A stretch of 64,000 nt of DNA from Listeria booriae (GTDB taxonomy: Bacteria; Bacillota; Bacilli; Lactobacillales; Listeriaceae), in assembly GCF_000766865.1 (NCBI RefSeq), contig NZ_JNFA01000011.1:434001-498000 (forward strand), written 5' to 3'. Position numbers and translations under genes: made by a program. Shown in pieces: positions 21,696-30,444 of this stretch (within the stretch, counting starts at the first letter, position 1; every line of letters begins with the position of its first letter). The notes beneath the pieces were generated by a model. It did not search any database. It saw nothing but the letters and a program-made list of their open reading frames with translations, and was not told the origin of the DNA.

Positions 21696-22179
21696 TCCGG
21701 CCTTACGCGCTAGCCCTTCGGAAACTTCACAACCTCCGCAAAAATCAAAAGAGGATTTTTACTGCGGCCGCTCCAGTTTCTGTCAGGGTTAACGGGCTTC
21801 TTCGGCACTTTCTGTAATCCGGCCTCACGCGCTAGCCCTTCGGAAACTTCACAACCTCCGCAAAAATCAAAAGAGGATTTTCACTGCGGCTGCTCCAGTT
21901 TCTGTCAGGGCTGAACGAGCGCGTTCGGCACTCTTTCTAGTCCGGCCTCACAGGCTAGCTCCTCGAAAACTTCACAACCTCCGACAAAGTCAAAAGAGGA
22001 CTTTCTCTGCGGTTGCTCCAGTTTTTGTCGGAGCTGAACGAGCCTGTTCGGCACTCTTTCTAATCCGGCCTCAGAAGCCAACCCTTCGGAAACTTCACGC
22101 CCTTCGCAAAAATCAAAAGAGGATTTTTACTGCGGCCGCTCCAGTTTCTGTCAGGGTTAACGGGCTTCTTCGGCACTTT
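21696..22179. repeat. Four tandem ~123-bp repeats between oriC DUE and dnaA
   Basis: Copies start at TCCGGCCT at 21696, 21818, 21941 and 22064, giving periods of 122, 123 and 123 bp; the fourth is 116 bp and ends two bases before the dnaA stop. Each contains CTTCGGAAACTTCAC, a CAAAAATCAAAAGAGGATTT hairpin, GCTCCAGTTTCTGTC and TTCGGCACT. Copies 1 and 4 are the most alike (the last ~85 bp nearly identical). No open frame runs through. GC is higher than in the flanking origin. Confidence 0.9.
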
Positions 22180-22181
22180 AG

Positions 22182-23540
22182 TTAAAACAAATTCTGCGGT
22201 TTTCTTAGATTCTTTTCAATCTCGGCTAGGTCGTTTTTTAGGTTTTGGTCGCTTTTTAGTAGTTGTGAGATTTTTTCGTGGGCGTGGATGACCGTTGTGT
22301 GGTCGCGTCCGCCGAATTCGTCGCCTATTTTTGGTAGGGAGGCATCGGTTAGCTCACGGGATAGGTACATCGCGATTTGTCTTGGGTAGGCAATGCTTTT
22401 CGTGCGTTTTTTTGCTTTGAAGTCTTCTAAACGGACGTGATAATATTCGCCAACTGCTTCTTGAATGTCGGGAATTCGAATCACGTGGGATTTGGAATTT
22501 GGAATGATGTCTTTTAGAGCTTCCGCCGCTAAGTTGGCATTGATGTCTTTGTTTACGAGTGAAGAGTAAGCGACAACGCGAATTAGCGCGCCCTCCAATT
22601 CACGAATGTTGGAATCGATTTGATTCGCAATGTAAAGCATGACCTCGTTTGGAATATCAAGCCCATCCGCTTTAGCTTTTTTGCGCAAAATGGCAATCCG
22701 AGTTTCTAAATCAGGCGGCGTAATATCTGTAATCAAGCCCCACTCAAAGCGCGAACGCAAGCGGTCTTCCAGTGTTGGAATCTCTTTTGGCGGGCGGTCA
22801 CTTGAAATAATAATCTGCTTTTGCTCATCATAAAGCGTATTGAACGTATGGAAAAATTCTTCCTGTGTTCCTTCTTTTCCAGCTAAAAATTGAATATCAT
22901 CAATAAGAAGAACATCAACATTCCGATATTTATTCCGAAATTCTTCGGCTTTATTTTCACGAATAGAGTTAATAAATTCATTGGTAAACTTCTCACTCGA
23001 AAGATACATCACTTTCGCATTTGTTTTATGTTCTAAGACATAATGACCGATCGCATGCATTAAGTGGGTCTTTCCAAGTCCAACGCCACCATAAATAAAC
23101 AGCGGATTGTAAGCCTTGGCAGGCGCTTCGGCTACAGCAAGTGACGCTGCGTGGGCGAACCTATTTCCCGATCCAATAACAAATGTATCAAAAACATAAC
23201 GCGGATTTAGCATGTGTTTGGAATTCTCCTCATCCATGTCATCATCTAAATTGCGCGGTTTTGGCGGAATATAGTTATCAAAAACTTCATCTTGCTCGCC
23301 ATCAATAAAACGAACTTCGAAATTTTCGCCCGTAATTTCTTGCAAAATATTGGATATGAACTGCGAATAGCTCTTTTCAAGCCAATCTCGAACAAAATTA
23401 TTTGGTGCGGTGACGATAAAGGTACTGCCTTCCAGTGAATGCGCAGTGGTCGATTTCATCCAAGTATCGAAACTAGGTTTGCTCATATTTTGTTTGACGA
23501 TCCGCAAGGCTTCTTTCCATATATCTTCAATTGTCTGCAC
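22182..23540 (-). CDS. dnaA: Chromosomal replication initiator DnaA
   Basis: 452 residues. Domain I starts [15 protein letters not shown]. The AAA+ domain has Walker [14 protein letters not shown] near residue 152, Walker [13 protein letters not shown] near 210 and the sensor/arginine-finger stretch [18 protein letters not shown]-binding domain IV ends with [20 protein letters not shown], the DnaA signature. DnaA-ATP binds the boxes on both sides of the gene and opens oriC. The stop codon abuts the tandem-repeat array. Confidence 0.98.
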   Translation of the reverse strand: MQTIEDIWKEALRIVKQNMSKPSFDTWMKSTTAHSLEGSTFIVTAPNNFVRDWLEKSYSQFISNILQEITGENFEVRFIDGEQDEVFDNYIPPKPRNLDDDMDEENSKHMLNPRYVFDTFVIGSGNRFAHAASLAVAEAPAKAYNPLFIYGGVGLGKTHLMHAIGHYVLEHKTNAKVMYLSSEKFTNEFINSIRENKAEEFRNKYRNVDVLLIDDIQFLAGKEGTQEEFFHTFNTLYDEQKQIIISSDRPPKEIPTLEDRLRSRFEWGLITDITPPDLETRIAILRKKAKADGLDIPNEVMLYIANQIDSNIRELEGALIRVVAYSSLVNKDINANLAAEALKDIIPNSKSHVIRIPDIQEAVGEYYHVRLEDFKAKKRTKSIAYPRQIAMYLSRELTDASLPKIGDEFGGRDHTTVIHAHEKISQLLKSDQNLKNDLAEIEKNLRKPQNLF

Positions 23541-23572
23541 TGTTTTCCCCCCTTTTTAAATAAACGTAAAAG

Positions 23573-23966
23573 TTATCCACAGAGTTATAAAGCCGTGGAT
23601 AAAGTTATACAGGGGTTGTTTAGAAGTTATCCACAAAGCAAAAGTTAACTGTGGATAAATAATGTTATCCCCAAATATTTTTCTATTCGACAATTGATAT
23701 AATATCAGAAAAGCAACACAATCGCAAGGGATTTCAAATTCTATCCACAAAGTTATGCGGATGTGGAAAAAAGATGTCCACAGGATATGAGCATGTGCAT
23801 AACTTGTGAACTAGAACTGTATAAAAAAATTGGTGAAATAGACTTATCCACATCTACCTGTGGTTAACTATGCCCTAATTGTGTATAACTTTCGTAAAAT
23901 CTTTAAAGTTATCCACAAAAACAGTATATTTGTTCACTTATCCCAGTTAATTAGCAATTATCCACA
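23573..23966. other. oriC part 1: DnaA-box cluster upstream of dnaA
   Basis: Perfect TTATCCACA boxes at 23573, 23627, 23844, 23909 and 23958 (plus strand) and TGTGGATAA at 23650-23658. Near matches are CTATCCACA at 23741 and CGTGGATAA near 23594. It fills the dnaA-rpmH gap, corresponding to incA/incB of B. subtilis, and must also hold the dnaA promoter. Confidence 0.9.
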
Positions 23967-24071
23967 GTAAAGGAACTATTTTATTTTTGTTGCAGTTTTG
24001 GGTATATTTCGCATGCAAAATATGATATTATGGAAGATGGAGTTTTTATATTTGCTTTTTAGTAAAGTATA

Positions 24072-24100
24072 TTGACAAATTCTATATATTTCTGTACAAT
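24072..24100 (+). promoter_or_regulatory. Sigma-A promoter of rpmH
   Basis: TTGACA, a 17-base spacer and TACAAT; start of transcription about 50 bases before rpmH. Confidence 0.85.
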
Positions 24101-24159
24101 ATCTAAGACTGTCTATACGAGTGAATTTGTATTAGGCCTTTTTATAGGAGGTGTAACTA

Positions 24160-24294
24160 ATGAAAAGAACATACCAACCAAGCAAGCGTAAAAGAAAAAA
24201 AGTACATGGTTTCCGTCAACGTATGAGTTCTAAAAACGGACGTAGAGTTTTAGCAAGTCGTCGTCGTAAAGGAAGAAAAGTTTTATCTGCGTAG
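24160..24294 (+). CDS. rpmH: 50S ribosomal protein L34
   Basis: 44 residues, highly basic, [19 protein letters not shown] to the end GRKVLSA, which is the L34 sequence almost throughout. The Shine-Dalgarno is AGGAGGTG. It is the first gene of the rpmH-rnpA-yidC-jag cluster running away from the origin. A strong terminator follows, so downstream genes need read-through or their own promoter. Confidence 0.98.
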   Translation: MKRTYQPSKRKRKKVHGFRQRMSSKNGRRVLASRRRKGRKVLSA

Positions 24295-24323
24295 ACCACT
24301 GAAAAAGACTCAGTGGTTTTTTT
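24295..24323 (+). terminator. Terminator after rpmH
   Basis: CCACTGA pairs with TCAGTGG, followed by seven T. Confidence 0.8.
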
Positions 24324-24370
24324 GTTGAAAGCGCTAGTGTTTTAGCAAAGAAACTACGTCGGAGTGAACC

Positions 24371-24424
24371 GTTAATCCATCAGTATCTTCCTATAAGATG
24401 CACGTATGTGGCTGATGGGTTAAC
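24371..24424 (+). repeat. 13-bp stem hairpin in the rnpA leader
   Basis: GTTAATCCATCAG (24371-24383) is complementary to CTGATGGGTTAAC (24412-24424) with one G-U pair, around a loop that can itself fold. No T-run follows. It lies 38 bases upstream of the rnpA start. Confidence 0.6.
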
Positions 24425-24462
24425 AGGGATGCCTATTAATTCTGATTGAAGATGGAGATTTT

Positions 24463-24816
24463 ATGAAAAAAGCATATCGTATTAAGAAAGATGATGAATT
24501 TCAACTCGTATTCAAAAAAGGAAAATCGTTCGCAAATCGCCAGTTTGTTGTCTACATATTAAAGAGGGAAGATTTGGCGCATTTTCGAATTGGACTTTCT
24601 GTAAGTAAAAAAATTGGAAACGCTGTCGTGCGTAATCATATTAAACGGCGCATTAGACAAACCTTTCATGAACTGAATGAACAAATCGTTCCAGGTCATG
24701 ACTATATTATTATCGCCAGAAAACCGGCGGCCAATATGGATTTTCATGAAATTAAGAAGAGTTTGACGCATGTTTTGAGACTTGCAAGAGTTTTGAAGCA
24801 AGGTCAAAAACGGTAA
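24463..24816 (+). CDS. rnpA: Ribonuclease P protein component
   Basis: 117 residues. It begins [20 protein letters not shown] and carries the RNR motif in [16 protein letters not shown] near residue 50. The basic protein assists the RNase P RNA in 5' maturation of tRNA. It is preceded by GGAG and a structured leader, and 42 bases precede yidC. Confidence 0.96.
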   Translation: MKKAYRIKKDDEFQLVFKKGKSFANRQFVVYILKREDLAHFRIGLSVSKKIGNAVVRNHIKRRIRQTFHELNEQIVPGHDYIIIARKPAANMDFHEIKKSLTHVLRLARVLKQGQKR

Positions 24817-24858
24817 TTTTGTGGGAATAATACAGGCGGAGAGTGGAGGTAGCACTAT

Positions 24859-25722
24859 TTGAAGAAGAAAATGAAATGGAAGAAGAAGTTACTATTCGCA
24901 GGACTGATGATCGGACTCGTAGCTATTTTAGCAGGTTGCGGCGTTTCAACATCACCAATTACATCAGAATCAACGGGATTTTGGAGTCATTACATCGTTT
25001 ATCCTTTATCGGAAGTAATTATCTGGTTCGCTAATTTATTCGGTGGCAACTATGCAATGGGGATTATTATGACAACTGTCATTATCAGACTTCTTATCAT
25101 GCCGCTAATGATCAAACAGCTGAAGAGCCAAAAAGCAATGACATCATTGCAACCACAAATCAAAGAACTACAAGAAAAATACAAATCAAAAGACCGCGAA
25201 ACACAACAAAAACTACAACAAGAAACAATGCGTCTGTATCAAGAAAACAATGCCAACCCAATGATGGGATGTTTGCCGTTATTAATCCAAATGCCGATTC
25301 TACTTGGTTTCTATCAAGCTATTAGCCGGACAGCGGAAATTAAGACGCAAGATTTCCTATGGATGACATTGGGAGACAAAGATCCGTATTTCGTTTTACC
25401 AATTTTAGCGGCACTGACGACGTTTATTTCTTCTAAATTGTCGATGATGGGTCAAACACAACAAAATAAATCGATGAACATGATTATTTACTTCATGCCA
25501 GTGATGATTTTAGTAGCGGGTATTAGCTTGCCGTCAGCACTAGCGCTTTACTGGGTAGTCGGAAATATCTTCACGATTTTCCAAACGATGCTAATCAACA
25601 ATCCATTCAAGGCGAAACGTGAAGCCGCGGCTTTAGAAGAAGCTAAGAAGGAAGAAGAAAAGCTTAAAAAGAAAGCAGCGACAATGTCAGCATCGAAAAA
25701 GGGAGGTAAGAAGAGAAAGTGA
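24859..25722 (+). CDS. yidC: Membrane protein insertase YidC/SpoIIIJ (lipoprotein)
   Basis: 287 residues from TTG at 24859, which has GGAGGT eight bases upstream. The lipoprotein signal peptide ends LVAILAGCGVS, so the mature protein starts at a lipidated cysteine near residue 25. Five membrane segments follow: IIMTTVIIRLLIMPLMIKQ with the conserved arginine in the groove, then MMGCLPLLIQMPILLGFY, then the C-terminal pair. The tail is very basic. It inserts membrane proteins with or without SecYEG. The TGA overlaps the GTG of jag. Confidence 0.95.
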   Translation: MKKKMKWKKKLLFAGLMIGLVAILAGCGVSTSPITSESTGFWSHYIVYPLSEVIIWFANLFGGNYAMGIIMTTVIIRLLIMPLMIKQLKSQKAMTSLQPQIKELQEKYKSKDRETQQKLQQETMRLYQENNANPMMGCLPLLIQMPILLGFYQAISRTAEIKTQDFLWMTLGDKDPYFVLPILAALTTFISSKLSMMGQTQQNKSMNMIIYFMPVMILVAGISLPSALALYWVVGNIFTIFQTMLINNPFKAKREAAALEEAKKEEEKLKKKAATMSASKKGGKKRK

Positions 25723-26339
25723 GAGATATAACTGCGCAAGGCCAAACCGTTGAAGAAGCAATTCAAAACGCGTTGAAGGACTTAGGCACAACGCGGGAAA
25801 AAGTAGACGTGGAAATCATGGATGCGGGCAAAAAAGGTATCTTCGGAATTGGCTCAAGACTAGCAATGGTTAAAGTTATTGAGAAAAATAATTCCATCGA
25901 AACCGCCGTCCAATACGTGATTGACGTTGCTACGAAAATGGGGGCGGAAGTAACCGTCGATGTCTCTGAACAAGGAAAAGAAGTCAGTATCCAAGTGTCA
26001 GGTAACAATTTAGGACTGCTGATTGGAAAACATGGTCAAACGTTGAACGCACTGCAATATTTAACACAACTCATCGCTAATAAAGATACAGACCAATACA
26101 AAAATGTGGTCGTTAATGTTGGCGACTACCGCGAACGTCGCTATGAAACACTGACTTTACTAGCTAAGAAAATGGCTGATAAAACAGTGAAAACGCGCCG
26201 AGTTGTGCATTTAGAACCAATGCCTTCGTTTGAAAGAAAAACAATTCATGCGATTTTAAGCGAAGATACGCGTGTGGAAACACATTCGGAAGGTCGCGAA
26301 CCATATCGTTATATCGTGATTAAACCTGTTAAAGGGTAA
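25719..26339 (+). CDS. jag: RNA-binding protein Jag (KhpB)
   Basis: 206 residues from GTG, overlapping the yidC stop by four bases (GTGA). The N-terminal Jag domain (VEEAIQNALKDLG, GKKGIFGIGSRLA) is followed by a KH domain with GLLIGKHGQTLNALQ near residue 100 and an R3H domain with SFERKTIHAIL and SEGREPYRYIVI. It binds RNA with KhpA and affects envelope growth in Firmicutes. Confidence 0.95.
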   Translation: MRDITAQGQTVEEAIQNALKDLGTTREKVDVEIMDAGKKGIFGIGSRLAMVKVIEKNNSIETAVQYVIDVATKMGAEVTVDVSEQGKEVSIQVSGNNLGLLIGKHGQTLNALQYLTQLIANKDTDQYKNVVVNVGDYRERRYETLTLLAKKMADKTVKTRRVVHLEPMPSFERKTIHAILSEDTRVETHSEGREPYRYIVIKPVKG

Positions 26340-26343
26340 AATA

Positions 26344-26397
26344 AAAGACGAATTAGGAGATGCTACGATAAGCATCGGCCTGATTCGTCCTTTTTTG
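26344..26397 (+). terminator. Terminator after jag
   Basis: GACGAATTAGG pairs with CCTGATTCGTC (one G-U) and is followed by CTTTTTT. On the other strand it can also act for pnkp, whose stop lies 20 bases away. Confidence 0.75.
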
Positions 26398-26398
26398 A

Positions 26399-26414
26399 TG
26401 TTTCACGTGGAACA
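26399..26414. other. Degenerate parS site
   Basis: TGTTTCACGTGGAACA, one mismatch to parS, directly after the jag terminator and touching the pnkp stop. Confidence 0.6.
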
Positions 26415-28970
26415 TTATAAGCGTGGATCAATCGTTTGTTCTTGCTCCACTTCGAATAGTAGGTTTGCTGCGGTTTCTTGGAAGGTTTTATTCGTTTCTG
26501 ATATGTCGGCAAATTTGGTTTCTAACAGTTTGGTGCCAAAATGCCATTCATTGATAGAAGTCCGCAGTTTTTTGTTGATATTTTTCTGTTTAATAAGTTT
26601 TGCGAATTTGTGTGGAAATTGGAAATCGTAGCCGTAAATGAGTGTTAAGTAGTCCATGTTGCGGACTTTCATGTATGGCGCTGTATGCTTTTGCAGGTGT
26701 TCGGGCTTAATGACGATACCTTCCATTTTGTTCGTTGTTGTGATGGTGTGAAAATACGCTTCGGCAATTTCAAGGTAATCCGGCTGCGCGAGATCAAGCA
26801 ACACATAATCATCGTCATTTAAAAAGCGATACATTTCCGATGTCGGCCAGTTTGGAATTTGCTCGGTGCCATCGTTGAAAATGATTTTTAAGAGAGAAAA
26901 TGGCTTATAGTCTAGTTCCGATTCGGTCGCATAAATATTCAGTTGCTCTTTATATGTTTGCAATGCCTTTTCATGTTCCGAAAGTGGCATGAGATGTTGT
27001 TTGACTTGTTGTAAGGGCTTGAAATTCTGGTATAAACGCGAGCTATATTTGTCGATGAGTTGCTTTTTGGAAAGCTGATTTTGTTCTTCGGCAAAGTCGG
27101 AAGCATCGTATGTCTCAATCAATTGAGCTAAGGAATCTTCAAAACCATTGTTTTGTAAAAATTGGAGCTCAGTTTCTATCGCGGTTTCGATAGGTTGGAA
27201 TTGTTTCTCGATGAGCTCTTTGCCGAGCGCTTGCCATGGCAGTAGTTCGCCGTCTAAAATGAGCATTTGGATGTTGTTTTGCGTCATGTATTCGCCGAAA
27301 CGTTGATGTAAAGCTGCATAAACTGGTGACAAGTCAATATGTGTTATTTTAAAGCCATTTCGGCTGGTCGCGAAACTTGATTTTGTATTTTTATGCAAGT
27401 AAATGTTGCAACGGGAGCCCATGTATTTAGGTTGTAAAATAACATGTGATACATTTTTGCTGATGAAATATTTTAGTCCTTGTTCGAGTGACTCCAAATT
27501 GTTTGTTTCTAAGTCTTTTGGTGCGGGAGACATTGTTCCTGAGATGAAATTTACTTTGTTTTTGCTGATGTAATGAAGGCGGCGCAGTGATTCGGTATCT
27601 AAATCAGCGAGTGAGACGGTTTTATTTTGTTTGAATAGGGTTGGTAATTCGCCTGTCAGTTGGCCGTTTTCCGATTTTACGGAATGATAGCTGGTTTTGC
27701 GGTACTTGATTGTTACCGCGGTTAACGTGTTTCCATGCGCGCAGCCTGTGTCGAGGTGCAGTTTGTTTTTGATGCGAAAAGCTTGTTTTGCAGCGACATG
27801 GCCGAATATATGGTATGGATAATTATGCACCGCGTCGTTTTCTAGAAATATGAGTTGCTCTTGTACTGGCCGCGTGCGATCAAGATGGAAGTTTCGTTGG
27901 TGGCGCGCAGAATTGGCATCTAATTTCCCGATATACTTATTTTTGCAAGGGGAGTGCGTGACGTAAAAAGAGGCGTTATCTTCACCGATATAGCGATAAA
28001 ACGGCTGCGCTAAGTGGAAAAGTTCCTCAAATTTCGCGAAAAGTGCTGGATCTTGGACTAAATCTGGAATGGAATCGAAGTAATTATCGACAATTTCCTG
28101 ATTTGCACCCTTGATTTCACCTAAAATATATTTATGCACGAAGTTTTCATGATTTCCAAGCACGAATAGGAAATGTTGCTGGTTTTCATGAAGAAATTCC
28201 GTGATTTCCCGCGTTTTCTTCCCTTTATCGATCCAATCTCCGACAAGTACGATTTTTTGAGGGCTATGTGTGATGGTATTTCCGTCGATTTGGCAGCCCA
28301 CCTTCTGAAGCAAAAGCTTAAGTTCATCCACGCATTCGTGAACATCGCCAATCATGGTGTAGTTCTGAGCGGCCGGCAGCAATGTATTGAGAAACTCGTC
28401 TTTATTCGTAATTGTGACAGTAAAATCTTCAGATGTTGTATTTTTTGTGCGAATGCGGTGAATTTGTTTGTAGTTTTCGCGTGAAATCGTCGGCAAAATT
28501 TCTTTTTTCAGGCGTGTTACATGGCTTGAAATGATTTTTTTGGAGCGCTCGCTTGCATAATAGTCATCGCGATTTCGGTAGTCAAAAAGGATGATTTCCA
28601 AGTTATAATTGTTTTTCTTCGCGACTTCACGTACTTTTTCGCGGAAATCAGCGGCGAGTCCTGTAGTATCTAAAACGACAAATTCGGCGTTGATTGGGAA
28701 TTTTGTGACTAAATCTAGTTTTTTAAATAGGAATTCAAATGTTTGATCGCTAGATTCCAACATGATTTGGGCATATTTGTCGTAATCTTTGCCGAGAATT
28801 TCTTGGCGAATCAGGTCGGAGGACAAATATTGGACGTTGGAATGGAAATTTTTGTCGGGTGCTGTGAATGCGAGTTTTGGTAAGAGTATGTTTTGGGCAA
28901 ATGTTGATTTTCCGCATTCTGTAGGGCCGACGAGCATGAAAATCGTGTGGACTTGTGTTTTTAGTTCCAT
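26415..28970 (-). CDS. pnkp: Polynucleotide kinase-phosphatase-ligase Pnkp (RNA repair)
   Basis: 851 residues in three modules. The N-terminal kinase has P-loop VGPTECGKST near residue 16. The central metallophosphatase has IGDVHECVDEL, LVGDWIDKGKKTREI and LGNHENF (about residues 205-275). The C-terminal adenylyltransferase has motif I KYMGSR with the nucleophile lysine near residue 515. This matches bacterial Pnkp of Clostridium thermocellum (about 870 residues), which heals 2',3'-cyclic-phosphate and 5'-OH ends and adenylates itself, but needs Hen1 to seal RNA. The ATG at 28970 uses GGAGG lying in the last codons of hen1, so the two are translationally coupled. The targets are probably tRNAs cut by ribotoxins. 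Confidence 0.93.
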   Translation of the reverse strand: MELKTQVHTIFMLVGPTECGKSTFAQNILLPKLAFTAPDKNFHSNVQYLSSDLIRQEILGKDYDKYAQIMLESSDQTFEFLFKKLDLVTKFPINAEFVVLDTTGLAADFREKVREVAKKNNYNLEIILFDYRNRDDYYASERSKKIISSHVTRLKKEILPTISRENYKQIHRIRTKNTTSEDFTVTITNKDEFLNTLLPAAQNYTMIGDVHECVDELKLLLQKVGCQIDGNTITHSPQKIVLVGDWIDKGKKTREITEFLHENQQHFLFVLGNHENFVHKYILGEIKGANQEIVDNYFDSIPDLVQDPALFAKFEELFHLAQPFYRYIGEDNASFYVTHSPCKNKYIGKLDANSARHQRNFHLDRTRPVQEQLIFLENDAVHNYPYHIFGHVAAKQAFRIKNKLHLDTGCAHGNTLTAVTIKYRKTSYHSVKSENGQLTGELPTLFKQNKTVSLADLDTESLRRLHYISKNKVNFISGTMSPAPKDLETNNLESLEQGLKYFISKNVSHVILQPKYMGSRCNIYLHKNTKSSFATSRNGFKITHIDLSPVYAALHQRFGEYMTQNNIQMLILDGELLPWQALGKELIEKQFQPIETAIETELQFLQNNGFEDSLAQLIETYDASDFAEEQNQLSKKQLIDKYSSRLYQNFKPLQQVKQHLMPLSEHEKALQTYKEQLNIYATESELDYKPFSLLKIIFNDGTEQIPNWPTSEMYRFLNDDDYVLLDLAQPDYLEIAEAYFHTITTTNKMEGIVIKPEHLQKHTAPYMKVRNMDYLTLIYGYDFQFPHKFAKLIKQKNINKKLRTSINEWHFGTKLLETKFADISETNKTFQETAANLLFEVEQEQTIDPRL

Positions 28971-28973
28971 CAA

Positions 28974-30233
28974 TCAAACCTCCTTCTTTCTTAAAATGGC
29001 GCCTTGTGTTGTATGAATGCCGTTTACCGCATCGCCAATGGCTTGAAATTCAACCGTTACATCGGTGTTTTTCGTTACGTCTGTGAGCCATTCTTGGAAT
29101 TCCATAGTGCTCATTTCCCAATCGTGATCATCATGGCGGAAACCTTCTAAACCATAAAAAACATTGAATTCACTGTTTGGCGTCGTAATGATAAACGTGT
29201 CAAAATCAAGTGCTTGAATGATTTGGCGAATAAGTCGTTTAGCGTGATTTTTTGGCATATGTTCAATAACTTCGGTTAAAATCACATCTACTTTTTCTGC
29301 TGGGGTGTTGTCTAGGAATGCGTCCAGCGATGGGTAGGTAATAATATTAGTGAGCGCTTTTTTCTCCGCTTTCTTAGCGATAATCCGCAACATTTCAGCG
29401 TCAATATCAATTGCATAATAATCCAGCTTCGTCTTCTCGGCAAATGGAATGGCGTAAAAGCCTTCACCACAGCCAACATCCACCATTGTCTTATCAAAAA
29501 GCAGGTTTTCAGCGATGAAATTACGTCTTTGCGTCGCTGTACCACCGAAATCAAAAGCAATTTGATAGCGATTCGTGTCTTCTAGTTGCTCTTTGAAGCG
29601 ATTAAATGTGCGCCGATTCTTTAAGAAATTATGCACAAATAAATTCCGAATATAGAACGGCGGATCAGTAATTTGCACGCTTTTGATATATTTTGTCAAT
29701 AAATCATCGGTAATATCCAGGTGTTCACGACTAAATCCGGCGAAAAACAGGCAAAATAAATTAGCAATGTGTAGCAGCTCATAAAGACTCGTACGTGTGG
29801 AAATCGTTACCGACCAGTTGTCATCGGCAAGATGCTCCACTTCAAAAGTGTAATTTGTCATGTATTTTTGAAAGAAGGCGACGTAATGAATCCGATGAAT
29901 GTGCAACATGTTGATATGAAATTGGTGAGCATAACCCTCACCGTCGCGCGCATCAAGTTCTTTTAAAGAAAAGAACTCATTCAAGGCATTTAACGGGAAA
30001 ATTGTTGAATTATAGCGGGTTAGATTGAGATATTCGAAGCTTTCCTCGCGTTCTTTCCTATAAGATATTTCGTTATCCGCATCTTTAAAATAGACGTTAT
30101 ACGTGTCAGGCGTTCCGTACCAACCATATGCGACGCCTTTTCGAACTTGCCGTAAAATCATTCCAGAATCGGGATTTTTCTTAATTAGGAAGGAGAAGTT
30201 GGGGTTCGTTGATTTTAATTGAACAATAGCCAT
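28974..30233 (-). CDS. hen1: 3'-terminal RNA ribose 2'-O-methyltransferase Hen1
   Basis: About 419 residues from ATG at 30233 (MAIVQLKSTNPNFSF), with AAGGAG eight bases upstream; a longer frame would run through the parS site. The N-terminal half is the Hen1-L region that activates Pnkp ligation. The C-terminal methyltransferase has SAM motif MVDVGCGEGFYAI near residue 260 and the metal-binding TEVIEHMPKNHA, followed by FRHDDHDWEMS, both diagnostic of Hen1. It methylates the 2'-OH at the 3' end of broken RNA before sealing, which makes the joint resistant to renewed cleavage. First gene of a two-gene operon. Confidence 0.93.
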   Translation of the reverse strand: MAIVQLKSTNPNFSFLIKKNPDSGMILRQVRKGVAYGWYGTPDTYNVYFKDADNEISYRKEREESFEYLNLTRYNSTIFPLNALNEFFSLKELDARDGEGYAHQFHINMLHIHRIHYVAFFQKYMTNYTFEVEHLADDNWSVTISTRTSLYELLHIANLFCLFFAGFSREHLDITDDLLTKYIKSVQITDPPFYIRNLFVHNFLKNRRTFNRFKEQLEDTNRYQIAFDFGGTATQRRNFIAENLLFDKTMVDVGCGEGFYAIPFAEKTKLDYYAIDIDAEMLRIIAKKAEKKALTNIITYPSLDAFLDNTPAEKVDVILTEVIEHMPKNHAKRLIRQIIQALDFDTFIITTPNSEFNVFYGLEGFRHDDHDWEMSTMEFQEWLTDVTKNTDVTVEFQAIGDAVNGIHTTQGAILRKKEV

Positions 30234-30258
30234 TTGGAGTCTCCTTTTCAGTTTCCGA

Positions 30259-30274
30259 TGTTTCACGTGAAACA
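30259..30274. other. parS site in the hen1 leader
   Basis: TGTTTCACGTGAAACA, perfect. It lies between the hen1 promoter and its ribosome site. Confidence 0.85.
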
Positions 30275-30298
30275 GGTTTTTTAATAGTCTTAGTATTT

Positions 30299-30327
30299 AA
30301 GTTAAAGGAAGCGTTTTAATTTGTCAA
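30299..30327 (-). promoter_or_regulatory. Candidate promoter of hen1-pnkp
   Basis: Minus-strand TTGACA, 17 bases, TAACTT. The -10 is moderate. Confidence 0.5.
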
Positions 30328-30375
30328 TACTGTTAACAATCACCCTTTTTGTATGGTATATTACTAAAATAAGGG

Positions 30376-30404
30376 TTTACAATTAGTCTGTTTCGAGGTA
30401 TATA
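30376..30404 (+). promoter_or_regulatory. Candidate promoter of the aquaporin gene
   Basis: TTTACA, 17 bases, TATATA, 40 bases before the start codon. Confidence 0.6.
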
Positions 30405-30444
30405 TAGTAGGTGCGTAAAAATTTTAAAAAGGAGGAAAACACAC

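Noticed and set aside
21696-22179. CRISPR array at the origin
   Set aside because: The units are about 123 bp with no short repeat/variable spacer pattern; similarity extends through the whole unit.
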